From RGIG1918 sp964570895 (GTDB lineage Bacteria; Cyanobacteriota; Vampirovibrionia; Gastranaerophilales; Gastranaerophilaceae): 64,000 nucleotides of DNA. How positions within the stretch are numbered: position 1 is the stretch's first letter; every line of letters begins with the position of its first letter. This document shows, piece after piece, positions 1 through 8,340 of this stretch. Both the position numbers and the translations under genes were made by a program. The DNA lies in assembly GCA_964570895.1 (NCBI GenBank), contig CAZMZD010000002.1:62001-126000 (forward strand), read 5' to 3'. The notes beneath the pieces are model-generated. The model did not search any database and was not told the DNA's origin. It saw nothing but the letters and a program-made list of their open reading frames with translations.

Positions 1-1254
1 AAATGAAGTTTTGTGCCATTCAAAGCCATCAATGGTAATTGGAGTTTCGCACACAAGCCCCGCAATAAACCAAGTCATTGCAAGCCTGTGGTCACAGTAT
101 GTATTTAAAGTTTTGCCGCCACTCAACGGGGTTTTGCCATAAATCACAAGCCCGTCTTCTTTTTCTTCAATTTTTGCGCCAAGCTTTGTTAGTTCATCAT
201 ACACGGTTTTTAGCCTGTCGGATTCTTTATTCCTTAAGTCCCCCGCGTCTTTTATGACAGACACTCCATCCGCTTGTGTCATAAGAAGGGCAAGGGTTGG
301 AATTTCATCTATAAGCCTTGGAATAATTTTGCCTGAAATTGTTGTCGCGCGCAGGTTTTTAGTGTATTTTACTTTAATATTTGCAACTTCTTCGCCTGAA
401 ATTAATTTTTTATCTAAAATTTCAATATCTGCACCCATATCAAAAAGCACATCCAAAATTCCGGAGCGCGTTTCATTCACCCCAACATTTTTTATGATAA
501 TTTCAGAATTTGGAACAAGAAGCGCCATAACCATAAAAAACGCGGCAGATGAAATGTCGCCCGCGATGTATAAATCTCGCGCGGTGAGCTCCATTTTGTC
601 AAATTTTATCTGAACTTTGTCTTTAAGTTCGCACGTTTCAATTTTTCCGCCAAAATATTCAAGCATTCTCTCTGTGTGGTTTCTCGAAAGAGTTGGCTCT
701 GTGTATTCCAGAGGCAAGTTTTGAGCAATGCTTGCAAGCATTAAGCAAGATTTAACCTGCGCAGAAGCCAATTTGCTTTCATATTTTATAGAATTTAATT
801 TGCCACCTGTTATTTTGAGCGGAGCATGTCCATCTGTGCTTTCGATATGCGCGCCCATAGAAGATAATGGCACAGTCACTCTTTTCATCGGACGTTTTGT
901 TAAGCTTTCGTCCCCGCAGAGAGTTGAGGTGAAATTTTGGGCTGCCAAAATGCCAGACATAAGGCGCATTGTGGTTCCCGAGTTTCCGCAATCTAAAATG
1001 CTTTTAGGTTCCCTGTAGCAAGCTGAAAAATCCGCATACAAGGTGTTACTTTCTTTTTCAATTTTTGCGCCAAGTTCAGATAGAATTTTTAATGTTGAGG
1101 CGCAATCTTCAGCGGAGGAAAAATTTTCTATTTTCATCTTTCCTTTTGCGAGAGAGCCAATAATGAGCGACCTGTGCGAAATAGATTTATCCGCAGGAAT
1201 TTCAATTTCGCCCTTCAAGCCATACTCTAATTTTTTGGTTTCAAAATTAGCCAT
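1..1254 (-). CDS. aroA: 3-phosphoshikimate 1-carboxyvinyltransferase (EPSP synthase), 3' end cut by window
   Basis: Sixth step of the shikimate pathway: transfers enolpyruvate from PEP to shikimate-3-phosphate, in the cytoplasm. Read on the minus strand from the ATG at 1254, the frame stays open to base 1 (418 codons). The family is about 430 aa, so only a short C-terminal tail is missing. Visible motifs: DKSISHR near residues 22-28 (substrate-binding Lys, Ser, Arg), CGNSGTTMRLMSG near 88-100, KRPMKRV near 120, and RNKESDRL near 340. The NSGTTMRL form resembles Bacillus/cyanobacterial enzymes more than the E. coli form. The start codon overlaps the end of speE by 8 bp, so the two are probably co-transcribed and translationally coupled. 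Identification is secure; the tail is unseen. Confidence 0.95.
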   Translation of the reverse strand, partial: MANFETKKLEYGLKGEIEIPADKSISHRSLIIGSLAKGKMKIENFSSAEDCASTLKILSELGAKIEKESNTLYADFSACYREPKSILDCGNSGTTMRLMSGILAAQNFTSTLCGDESLTKRPMKRVTVPLSSMGAHIESTDGHAPLKITGGKLNSIKYESKLASAQVKSCLMLASIAQNLPLEYTEPTLSRNHTERMLEYFGGKIETCELKDKVQIKFDKMELTARDLYIAGDISSAAFFMVMALLVPNSEIIIKNVGVNETRSGILDVLFDMGADIEILDKKLISGEEVANIKVKYTKNLRATTISGKIIPRLIDEIPTLALLMTQADGVSVIKDAGDLRNKESDRLKTVYDELTKLGAKIEEKEDGLVIYGKTPLSGGKTLNTYCDHRLAMTWFIAGLVCETPITIDGFEWHKTSF

Positions 1255-2086
1255 TTGCAAGTTCTTTCACAAAGTTTGGAACGGCAAAAACTGCTGAATG
1301 CAGTTCTTTATTATATATTTTGCAAGTTTTTGCAATTTCTTCTGCACGCACATCATCAACACAAGAATTGTTGAATGGTGGCTCAACATCATCAGAGCAG
1401 AAGCCCCAAGACCAATATCCCCCTGGGTATGTCGGCATTGGGCCAACGTATGGCGCAACATATTTAAACACTTTGCGAAGTAGCGCGTATGTTTTTCTCA
1501 TATTTTCAGATTGCGCGAAGGGCCCTTCTGTTTGAGGAACAACAATTCCGCCAGCTTTCATAGCGCGTTTCAAGTTGCCGTAAAATTCTGTGTTAAATAA
1601 GCCTTCCCCTGGGCCGATTGGGTCAGTTGAGTCGATAAGCGCTATATCATATAAATTTTCTTTTCCTTTGATAAATTCAATTGCATCTTGAACTAGCACC
1701 GAAACTTTTGGGTCATCCAGCCCGCATGAAACTGTCGGGAAGAATTTTTTGCTTGCTTCAATTACCATACCGTCAATTTCAACCATATCAATATGTTTTA
1801 CGCATTTATGCTTCAAAAGTTCACGAACAGTACCACCGTCGCCACCGCCAACAATTAAAATGTTTTCAGGGTTTTTGTGAGTTAGCATAGGAATGTGAGT
1901 TATCATTTCATGATAGAAAAACTCATCTCTTTCAGTTACCATCATCAAACCGTCAAGCGTTAGCACATTTCCAAAAGCTCTAGAGTGGAAAACATCCACT
2001 GTTTGAAATTCAGATTTGTCTGAAAATAAGTCTTTATCTTTTTCAATTGCTATGCCAAACCCTTCAGGTGTAATTTCGTGATACAT
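1247..2086 (-). CDS. speE: Polyamine aminopropyltransferase (spermidine synthase)
   Basis: Transfers an aminopropyl group from decarboxylated S-adenosylmethionine to a diamine, normally putrescine, giving spermidine; cytoplasmic. The 279-aa length is typical. It has the Rossmann methyltransferase-like core: GGGDGG at residues 80-85, VEID at 103-106 and DSTDPIGPGEGLF at 153-165, the polyamine-site loop. The ATG at 2086 is preceded by a good AAGGAG ribosome site. It is first of a two-gene unit with aroA and divergent from the small gene at 2159. Substrate (putrescine, agmatine or cadaverine) cannot be told from sequence alone. Confidence 0.93.
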   Translation of the reverse strand: MYHEITPEGFGIAIEKDKDLFSDKSEFQTVDVFHSRAFGNVLTLDGLMMVTERDEFFYHEMITHIPMLTHKNPENILIVGGGDGGTVRELLKHKCVKHIDMVEIDGMVIEASKKFFPTVSCGLDDPKVSVLVQDAIEFIKGKENLYDIALIDSTDPIGPGEGLFNTEFYGNLKRAMKAGGIVVPQTEGPFAQSENMRKTYALLRKVFKYVAPYVGPMPTYPGGYWSWGFCSDDVEPPFNNSCVDDVRAEEIAKTCKIYNKELHSAVFAVPNFVKELANG

Positions 2087-2095
2087 TTTTTCTCC

Positions 2096-2124
2096 TTGTT
2101 TAAAATTATTAAATATATTATACT
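2096..2124 (+). promoter_or_regulatory. Sigma-70-type promoter for the 2159/engB unit
   Basis: TTGTTT (2096-2101), a 17-bp spacer and TATACT (2119-2124). Predicted transcription start near 2131, about 28 nt before the ATG at 2159. Sequence inspection only. Confidence 0.5.
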
Positions 2125-2158
2125 GTAAAAAATTATTTTGGTCGGGTTTTATATAAAT

Positions 2159-2428
2159 ATGGGAAACATTATTTCAAAATCTTTTGAATTATTCGTGGCA
2201 CAACCTTTGAGCGTACTTAGAAATGCCATAATCCAAGTTGTTGGCATAAATAGCGGCAATCCTCAAAATAAATCCGTGAATGTTTCTATGCTCGACCGTG
2301 ATAAAATCCAAATGACAGTTGTTAATTCAGACAAAATGTGCAATTTATTAATGACGGTTGCGTACAAAAAGAGATTATTAGCGGAGAAAAAATTAAATGA
2401 AAATTCGACAAGCAAAGTTCATAATTAG
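2159..2428 (+). CDS. Hypothetical small protein upstream of engB (89 aa)
   Basis: I do not recognise this protein. It starts MGNIISKSFELF; the ATG at 2159 is preferred over an in-frame TTG at 2138 that lies only about 7 nt from the predicted transcription start. The N-terminal third is amphipathic/hydrophobic (residues about 8-32) with no clear signal peptide; the C-terminus is Lys/Asn-rich. Its 3' end overlaps engB by 32 bp, so the two are probably translated together. No strong Shine-Dalgarno sequence is seen before the ATG. It could be a real small protein or a short leader reading frame for engB. Confidence 0.5.
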   Translation: MGNIISKSFELFVAQPLSVLRNAIIQVVGINSGNPQNKSVNVSMLDRDKIQMTVVNSDKMCNLLMTVAYKKRLLAEKKLNENSTSKVHN

Positions 2429-2966
2429 TTCTCCTAATCTTAAGTTGTGCCCTGAATTAAATCTGCCCGAGTTTGCGCTTTTGGGGCGCTCTAATGTTGG
2501 AAAATCAAGTTTTATAAATGCCCTTGCAAAAAACGGTAAGCTTGCAAAAACGTCAAATAAACCTGGGAAAACAAGGCTCATTAATCTTTTTCAAATAAAT
2601 GAAGATTTTGTGATTGCAGACCTCCCTGGCTATGGTTATGCTAAAGTTTCGCAAAGTGTGCAAGCTGAATGGCAAAAAAACTTAGAAGAGTATTTACTGA
2701 AGCGCGATGTTTTAAAATCTGCAATCCAATTTATTGACGCGCGTCATGAAATTCAAAAAAATGATTTTCAGATGAACGATTGGCTGAAAGTCAATTCAGT
2801 TCCTGTTTTTGCGGTTATGACAAAATGCGATTATATTTCAAGAAACGAAGTTTTTACAAAAACTAAAAAAATCGAAAAATATTTTGGCTGTGCATGTTTG
2901 CCGTTTTCTGTTAAAAACTCAATGTATAATGACGAAATTTTAAAATATATTGAAGGTTTACTCTGA
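2397..2966 (+). CDS. engB: Ribosome biogenesis GTP-binding protein EngB (YsxC/YihA)
   Basis: Small essential GTPase of the TrmE-Era-EngA-EngB-Septin class that acts in late assembly of the large ribosomal subunit. 189 aa, usual for the family. G1 GRSNVGKSS at 30-38, switch region around 56-63, G3 DLPGYG at 75-80, G4 TKCD at 142-145 and a G5-like FSVKNS near the C-terminus. ATG at 2397 with GGAG about 10 nt upstream. It overlaps the preceding small gene and converges on the TrmH-like gene, with 9 bp of tail-to-tail overlap. Confidence 0.95.
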   Translation: MKIRQAKFIISSPNLKLCPELNLPEFALLGRSNVGKSSFINALAKNGKLAKTSNKPGKTRLINLFQINEDFVIADLPGYGYAKVSQSVQAEWQKNLEEYLLKRDVLKSAIQFIDARHEIQKNDFQMNDWLKVNSVPVFAVMTKCDYISRNEVFTKTKKIEKYFGCACLPFSVKNSMYNDEILKYIEGLL

Positions 2967-3698
2967 TTTTGAAATTTCATAGAAAAATATTGAGGCGCAA
3001 ACAGCAAGGTTGAGCGATTCTACCGTTTTTTTAATTGGAAGAGTTATGTTTTTGTCGGAATAAGTTAAAATTTCCCTGCTCACGCCATCTGCTTCAGAGC
3101 CGAAAACTATTATAAAATTGCCTTTTGTATCTTCTTTTGCTAATTTACTGCCCCCTGAAACAACCGTTGTAAGAAACTTGTGAGTGCCTTTAAATGTTTC
3201 AAGGTCTGCGTTTTCAAGAATTGGCATTTTGAAAATATTGCCTGCTGACGCGCGAATTACTTTTGAAGAATATGGGTCTGTCGAATTTCCTTCTAAGATA
3301 ATCCCTTCTATCCCAAAAGCTTCCGCGGAGCGCAAAATCGTGCCAAGGTTGCCGGTGTCTTTAATATTTTCAAAAAGTGCGATTTTTTTAAATTTTAAAA
3401 AGTCTGATGTTTTAGCGCTTGGCCTTGCTGTTGTTGCAATTACAGGCGCTGGGCTTTTTGTAGTGCTTAATTTTTCTAAGATTTTTTTGTTTACTTTATA
3501 TTTATTTTGAGCTTCAAAATTAAACTTTTCGTCTTCAAAAAAGAGGTCTATAATTTTATACCCTGCTTCAAGTGCCCCTAGCACAGATTTTTCGCCCTCA
3601 AGAAGGATTTTTTCATCTCTATTTTTTTTCAAAACGAGCGAATAAGTTTTTTTAACGATATCATTGTTTATGCTTGTAAGTTCAATAATATTACTCAT
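2958..3698 (-). CDS. SpoU/TrmH-family RNA 2'-O-methyltransferase
   Basis: SPOUT-class methyltransferase that uses S-adenosylmethionine to methylate a ribose 2'-OH in rRNA or tRNA. 246 aa: N-terminal substrate-binding region (about 1-95), then the knotted catalytic domain with motif 1 NIKDTGNLGTILRSA (about 111-125), motif 2 FGSEADGVS (about 199-207) and motif 3 SLNLAVCAS (about 228-236). The exact nucleotide target is not readable from sequence. It overlaps the start of the downstream-facing aminopeptidase gene by 8 bp, indicating an operon with the genes transcribed from higher coordinates. Confidence 0.9.
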   Translation of the reverse strand: MSNIIELTSINNDIVKKTYSLVLKKNRDEKILLEGEKSVLGALEAGYKIIDLFFEDEKFNFEAQNKYKVNKKILEKLSTTKSPAPVIATTARPSAKTSDFLKFKKIALFENIKDTGNLGTILRSAEAFGIEGIILEGNSTDPYSSKVIRASAGNIFKMPILENADLETFKGTHKFLTTVVSGGSKLAKEDTKGNFIIVFGSEADGVSREILTYSDKNITLPIKKTVESLNLAVCASIFFYEISKSE

Positions 3699-5241
3699 TT
3701 AGCCCCCATTCTTTCAGAGCTTCGAGCTCTTTTTTATCCAACATATCAAAATCTATCAGATTTTTTTCATAAGGAAATTTTGAAAACGATTGAATTTTTT
3801 TATTTTTATCAAGATAGCAAGAATTTTCAAGCCTTATGCCAAATTCCCCTTCTTTATATAACCCCGGTTCAATTGTAAAAGTCATATTGGGTTTTAATTT
3901 GAAATTTTTATCGGTCAATGGTGAAAGCGTTGGTGGTGCTTGGTGCACAGCCTGTCCTATTCCATGCCCCAGAGAATGCGAAAACTCAAAGCCATCAGGC
4001 GCCACTTTTGAAAGATAATCCCTTGCGATTTTATCAAGTTTATAAGGCGACAGATTGTTTGACATATAAGCTTTAAGATTTGCTTTGAGAACCATTGTGT
4101 AAACGCGTTTTGTTTTTTCATCCGCGCCAAAAGGGGCAAAAACGCGGGTTATGTCTGTTGCATAGCCTAAATCCCAAAAGCCGCCGCAATCAAGCAAAAT
4201 CACATCATTTTTTTGAAGTTTTTTGTTTTTATCGTAGTTGGAATAATGAATGCTTGCGCTGTTTTCGCCGATTGCAAGAAGTGTTTTAAAAGATGGCGCA
4301 ATGGCCCCCGCTTTAATTAGTTCTTCTTCAAAAATATCTTTAAGTTCAACTTCATCTAATCCTAACTTTACTCTCTGACGGAAACCGTGAAGAGCCTTGT
4401 CTAGCATAGAAAAAGCATATTTATAATGTTTCATCTCATCTGCGTTTTTGACCGCCATAAGATTTGCGAGTTTATCTTTTTTAATTTCTTTTGGATGAGC
4501 AATTGCGCAAAAATCCTTTAGTGTTATGCTGTTTTCTTCAATAAGAACAGTATTTTTAATTTTTTTTATAAAACTATCATATTTTTCAAGTGGCAGAACT
4601 TCAATGAAATCAAAGTTTTCAGGGAGTTTGTGGTTTGTGAAAAGGATAGTTTTTTTAGCGAGTATAAGCCTTGCTTCAAAACAAGATTTGTACTCATAAT
4701 CAGAACTTCTTAAATCGAGTGCGTATGCGATTTTATCAAGGTCTGTAACTAAATAATTTTCTTTGTATAATTTTTTAATTTTTTCAAGCTTTTTTGCGGT
4801 TTTTTCAAAACTTTTCCCAATATATTTTAGGGTAGAAGTTTTAAAATTGTGCGCTTCTTCATTTTTTACAATTTCAAAATTTTTAAAATATTTTGTATAC
4901 CTTAAAAACCTTGCAAGCCCTATGTTTTCATTAATTAAAATTATTGCATTTCGAGGAACACTTGCTCGAAATGCGTCAGTTAATTTTTCGCCCATTTGAA
5001 CTTTGTAAACGGATAGATTTTCATTTGCAAGATTTTCCGCTGCAATGTGATATCTTGGGTCAACATAAAGGGTAATTTTTCCGTTTTTATCAAGCAAAGC
5101 TTCGCCTTCAGTTCCTGTGAACCCTGTGATTTTGGCAAGTTCCGTGCCAAAATCATGTTCTCTTGAAAATTCATCGCAAGAATTTAGCAAAATGTAGTCT
5201 GCTTTGTGTTCTTTGATTTTTTTTAATAATTTATTTTTCAT
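3691..5241 (-). CDS. pepP: Xaa-Pro aminopeptidase (peptidase M24B)
   Basis: Metallo-aminopeptidase that removes an N-terminal residue preceding proline; cytoplasmic. 516 aa, longer than E. coli PepP (about 440), with a two-part creatinase-type N-terminal region (about 1-260) before the pita-bread catalytic domain. Metal ligands are visible: LLDCGG...TDITR (Asp near 351 and 362), HGIGQAVHQAPP (His near 426), FTIEPGLY (Glu near 455) and IRLENS (Glu near 470). Start ATG at 5241. It lies 2 bp downstream of the yjbQ gene and overlaps the next gene, so it sits inside a tight minus-strand operon. Confidence 0.92.
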   Translation of the reverse strand: MKNKLLKKIKEHKADYILLNSCDEFSREHDFGTELAKITGFTGTEGEALLDKNGKITLYVDPRYHIAAENLANENLSVYKVQMGEKLTDAFRASVPRNAIILINENIGLARFLRYTKYFKNFEIVKNEEAHNFKTSTLKYIGKSFEKTAKKLEKIKKLYKENYLVTDLDKIAYALDLRSSDYEYKSCFEARLILAKKTILFTNHKLPENFDFIEVLPLEKYDSFIKKIKNTVLIEENSITLKDFCAIAHPKEIKKDKLANLMAVKNADEMKHYKYAFSMLDKALHGFRQRVKLGLDEVELKDIFEEELIKAGAIAPSFKTLLAIGENSASIHYSNYDKNKKLQKNDVILLDCGGFWDLGYATDITRVFAPFGADEKTKRVYTMVLKANLKAYMSNNLSPYKLDKIARDYLSKVAPDGFEFSHSLGHGIGQAVHQAPPTLSPLTDKNFKLKPNMTFTIEPGLYKEGEFGIRLENSCYLDKNKKIQSFSKFPYEKNLIDFDMLDKKELEALKEWGLNE

Positions 5242-5243
5242 AA

Positions 5244-5651
5244 TTAGCCTGAAATATGCACTTTGATTATCTTTTGGTTGGGTTTGTTGTCAAAATCAAT
5301 AAACACGATTTGACTGTTTCCGAGGTCAATTTCACCGTTTTCAAAAGGCAGAGATATTGAATTACCAAGGAAAACACTCCTTAAGTGCGCGTATGCATTA
5401 GTATTATATTTTTCATCAAACTGATAAATCTTATCAACAGGGATAAACTCACCGATAATTTCATGCAAATCCTGTACGATAGGCACTCCTTTTGGCACTG
5501 CAACAACGCAAGATGTGAAATCCGGCGCAAAAATTTGCGCAACACCTGAGGTTGCACCTTGCTTTTTAACCGCAGACACTACAAGCCTTGTGATATCTAT
5601 TGAATCGTTAAACCCGCGCGAGGATATTTGGAATTTTTCAAATCTTCCCAT
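5244..5651 (-). CDS. yjbQ: YjbQ family protein (UPF0047, secondary thiamin-phosphate synthase)
   Basis: 135 aa, matching the UPF0047/YjbQ family. Some members show weak thiamin-phosphate synthase activity in vitro; the true role is unresolved. The diagnostic C-terminal part is present: NAYAHLRSVFLG (about 94-105) followed by a conserved LPFENGEIDLG and FIDFDN block. The usual histidine of the middle motif (family 'HTT' region) is replaced here by an APDFTS stretch, which is worth noting. Packed between waaA (3 bp away) and pepP (2 bp), so co-transcribed. Confidence 0.8.
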   Translation of the reverse strand: MGRFEKFQISSRGFNDSIDITRLVVSAVKKQGATSGVAQIFAPDFTSCVVAVPKGVPIVQDLHEIIGEFIPVDKIYQFDEKYNTNAYAHLRSVFLGNSISLPFENGEIDLGNSQIVFIDFDNKPNQKIIKVHISG

Positions 5652-5654
5652 AAA

Positions 5655-6890
5655 TTATAATCCTTTGATATATTTTCTTAAAAACTCAGTTGCACCTTGG
5701 TTTTCAAGAATTGTTTTTTTGGAATTTTCTTTCATTTCGTTTTGATAATTTTGGTCAAGCAATATTTTTTCAAGCTCTGCTTCAAGTTCATATTTATCGG
5801 ACACAATTTTTGCACAATTATATTTTAAAAGTTCTCTGTAAATTACTTTGAAATTTTTAATGTTAGGCCCTGAAATCACGGGTTTTGACCATATTGTGGC
5901 TTCAAGCGGGTTATGCCCGCCAGTGTTATTGAAACTGCCGCAAATAATACTTACATCTGAAATTGAATAGAGTTTTGAAAGTTCGCCCGTTGTGTTCAAA
6001 ACAATAACATCTGCTTTTTCTAAATCAGGGCTTGTTGTTTTTAAATTGTAATTTAATTTTTCGCCTTCTAAAATTGCACAAACGGCGCCCACTCTTTCTA
6101 AGTGCCTTGGCGCGATTATAAGTTTTAAATTTGAAATTTTATTTTTTAAGTTTTTGTATGCAGAAATAACTATTTCGTCTTCTCCTGCATGTGTGCTTCC
6201 TGCAAGAATTACGGGTGTATCACCTTTATTGTATTCTGCATACAGTGTGTTTGCCGTTTCGCCATTTAGGAATTCTATATCAAATTTGATATTTCCCATA
6301 TTTTGCACTATTTCAGGATTCGCGCCAATATTAATAAATTTTTTGGCGTCTTCTTCGCTTTGAGCTAAAATGCCTGTGAAATTTTTAAACACGGATTTGA
6401 AGAAAAATTTTAAGTTTTTATATGTTTTGTAGGTAGAGTCTGAAATTCTGCCGTTTGAGATAAAAACCTTAACTCCTGATTTTTTCATATTGTAGACAAA
6501 ATTAGGCCATATTTCAGTTTCAAAAATCATAACTTTGGAAGGATTAATCGCGTTCTTTGCGGAATTTATTGCAAAATCTATGTCGAAGGGGAAATAGCAA
6601 ATTTTTTCACAATAAGAAGATAATTTTTTTTGTGCAAGCTCTAAACCTTGCGGGGTGGACACTGTAAGAACTATTTTTTCATCGGTATAGTTTTTTATAA
6701 ATTCAGACACAGCTTGAACTTCGCCAACAGACACGGCGTGAATCCAAAATGTTTTTTCGTCTATTTTGAAATTATAAAAACCTAATTTTTCAAAATACCC
6801 GCTTCTTATTTTTTTTGAAAACAATGAAAGCACGCTCACTGCAAACAAAAATGGTATTGGAAATAAAATTCTGTATAAATTAATCATCAA
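5655..6890 (-). CDS. waaA: 3-deoxy-D-manno-octulosonic acid (Kdo) transferase
   Basis: GT-B glycosyltransferase that adds Kdo to lipid A precursor at the inner face of the cytoplasmic membrane. 411 aa with an N-terminal membrane anchor (about 4-24). Family motifs: WIHAVSVGEVQA near 49-60 with the catalytic Glu, FETEIWPN near 128-135, and a C-terminal GGHNPLEA sugar-nucleotide loop near 318-325. Its presence is direct evidence for LPS and an outer membrane. Overlaps the DUF4127 gene by 11 bp. An alternative start is one codon later (MM at the N-terminus). Confidence 0.93.
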   Translation of the reverse strand: MMINLYRILFPIPFLFAVSVLSLFSKKIRSGYFEKLGFYNFKIDEKTFWIHAVSVGEVQAVSEFIKNYTDEKIVLTVSTPQGLELAQKKLSSYCEKICYFPFDIDFAINSAKNAINPSKVMIFETEIWPNFVYNMKKSGVKVFISNGRISDSTYKTYKNLKFFFKSVFKNFTGILAQSEEDAKKFINIGANPEIVQNMGNIKFDIEFLNGETANTLYAEYNKGDTPVILAGSTHAGEDEIVISAYKNLKNKISNLKLIIAPRHLERVGAVCAILEGEKLNYNLKTTSPDLEKADVIVLNTTGELSKLYSISDVSIICGSFNNTGGHNPLEATIWSKPVISGPNIKNFKVIYRELLKYNCAKIVSDKYELEAELEKILLDQNYQNEMKENSKKTILENQGATEFLRKYIKGL

Positions 6891-8274
6891 TATTTATCTC
6901 TATTTCAAAACTTCTCGACCACGGAAGCGAATATTCTGCTTTTTTATAATTATAGTTGAAATATTTTTTAATCCTATCTTCAAACGGTTGAAATTCTTTT
7001 TTATGTGGTTCAATTTCAAATTTGCCTAATTTTTCGCCTTCTTCACGGACGGATTTTCTAATGTTTGCCTGATATGCCCAATCATCTAAAAACCTTATGG
7101 CATTTAGTTTTTTGAAGGCTTTTTCATTTTTATTTTTAGTAAAATAGCGAACAAGCGCCATACATAGCGAAGAGCCTATCGTGTTTGCGCTTGTGTTATA
7201 GCCAGAATATCCCAAAAAATTGTCATTTAATTCTGCGTTTAAAATATTTTCTATAAAATTATTATCTGCGCCATTAGAATTATTCACATCGGCAATAAAA
7301 TAAGGTTTTTTAAAGTTCAAATTATGCGCGCGGTTAGATTTATTTTCTTCGCCAAGCACATGGTCACCTTGCTCAAATTCAAAATTATTAACATAGAAAA
7401 TTAAATCCGCGTTATCTTTAATTTCAACCCCTGCAAGGGACATTTGACCTTTAACGCATTCAGCAAGCGGTATATCCTCATATTTTGAAATTTTATTTTT
7501 TGAATTTTCGCAAGAAAAAACGACTTGCGCCGAAACTTTTTTATCTTCCGCAACAGCACGAGCTAGCAGCGTTAGCGGAATTTCGTCTGCCCCTGTTTTA
7601 ATTAAAATGTTGCCGTGCCCTGCGCTTGCTTGCTTTAATTTTTCAGCTTCTTCAACATTTAAGCCAAATTCTGCGCAGTCGTCTTTTGAGAAAATTAATG
7701 TGTCGATGATATTTTTCTTTGCAAGTTCTAAATAATAATTATTTATTTTGAAATTTCTTTCGCGAGTTTTAATGTAATCTTCTAAAATTTCTTTTGGGAT
7801 GGTGTTTATGACGCAATTTGCTTCGTATAATCTTTTGGATTTGTGCAAATTGTAAGAATATTCAAATATTTTTTTGCCCCAAGGGTTCCAATATTCTTTT
7901 TCTTCTTCATTAATACTGTTATTTGAAATTCTCATTATGCTGGAAAATGCGAATATTTTGGCGTTTTGTGCTTTGATAATTTCTTCAAGCCTTTTTACTC
8001 TTAACAATATTTCATCAAAATTTTCCGTGCATCTTCTGGAGTTTACAAGCCCGCCATAAGCAAGCGTATCAAGGCTTAAAATTATATAATCAACTTGAGG
8101 TAAATTTTCAAGCCACAAAAAAATATTTTCAATGTTTGCGCTTTTGACTAAACCGCCCAAATCCTCTCTTTTTGGAAGATACAGCTTGATATTTTCGTCT
8201 TGCGCGCAAATATCCGATATAAGGTTGTAACATATCGGGCGATTATCAATCGGAACTATTGCAATCTTTTTCAT
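6880..8274 (-). CDS. DUF4127 family protein
   Basis: 464 aa with the DUF4127 hallmarks: N-terminal VPIDNRPICYN, LPKREDLGGL near 39-48, LSLDTLAYGGLVNSRR near 66-81, FSKDDCAEFG near 196-205 and GADEIPLTLLARA near 230-242. No enzymatic role is established for the family that I know of; the acidic, strongly conserved motifs look like an active site. No signal peptide. First gene of the minus-strand operon leading to waaA. There is no Shine-Dalgarno sequence: a predicted -10 lies 7 nt before the ATG, suggesting a leaderless transcript. Confidence 0.85.
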   Translation of the reverse strand: MKKIAIVPIDNRPICYNLISDICAQDENIKLYLPKREDLGGLVKSANIENIFLWLENLPQVDYIILSLDTLAYGGLVNSRRCTENFDEILLRVKRLEEIIKAQNAKIFAFSSIMRISNNSINEEEKEYWNPWGKKIFEYSYNLHKSKRLYEANCVINTIPKEILEDYIKTRERNFKINNYYLELAKKNIIDTLIFSKDDCAEFGLNVEEAEKLKQASAGHGNILIKTGADEIPLTLLARAVAEDKKVSAQVVFSCENSKNKISKYEDIPLAECVKGQMSLAGVEIKDNADLIFYVNNFEFEQGDHVLGEENKSNRAHNLNFKKPYFIADVNNSNGADNNFIENILNAELNDNFLGYSGYNTSANTIGSSLCMALVRYFTKNKNEKAFKKLNAIRFLDDWAYQANIRKSVREEGEKLGKFEIEPHKKEFQPFEDRIKKYFNYNYKKAEYSLPWSRSFEIEINIDD

Positions 8275-8281
8275 GAAATCA

Positions 8282-8311
8282 ATTTTACAACATTTTCTGT
8301 TTGATTTACAA
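8282..8311 (-). promoter_or_regulatory. Predicted leaderless promoter of the DUF4127-waaA operon
   Basis: On the minus strand: TTGTAA (8311-8306), 18-bp spacer, TAAAAT (8287-8282), then 7 nt to the ATG at 8274. Transcription would start at or next to the start codon. Confidence 0.45.
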
Positions 8312-8340
8312 TATTAGTACACAAAATTTATGGAGAAATT

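Noticed and set aside
254..1297. Plus-strand frames over 254-1297
   Set aside because: They are antisense to aroA, which has full motif support on the minus strand.
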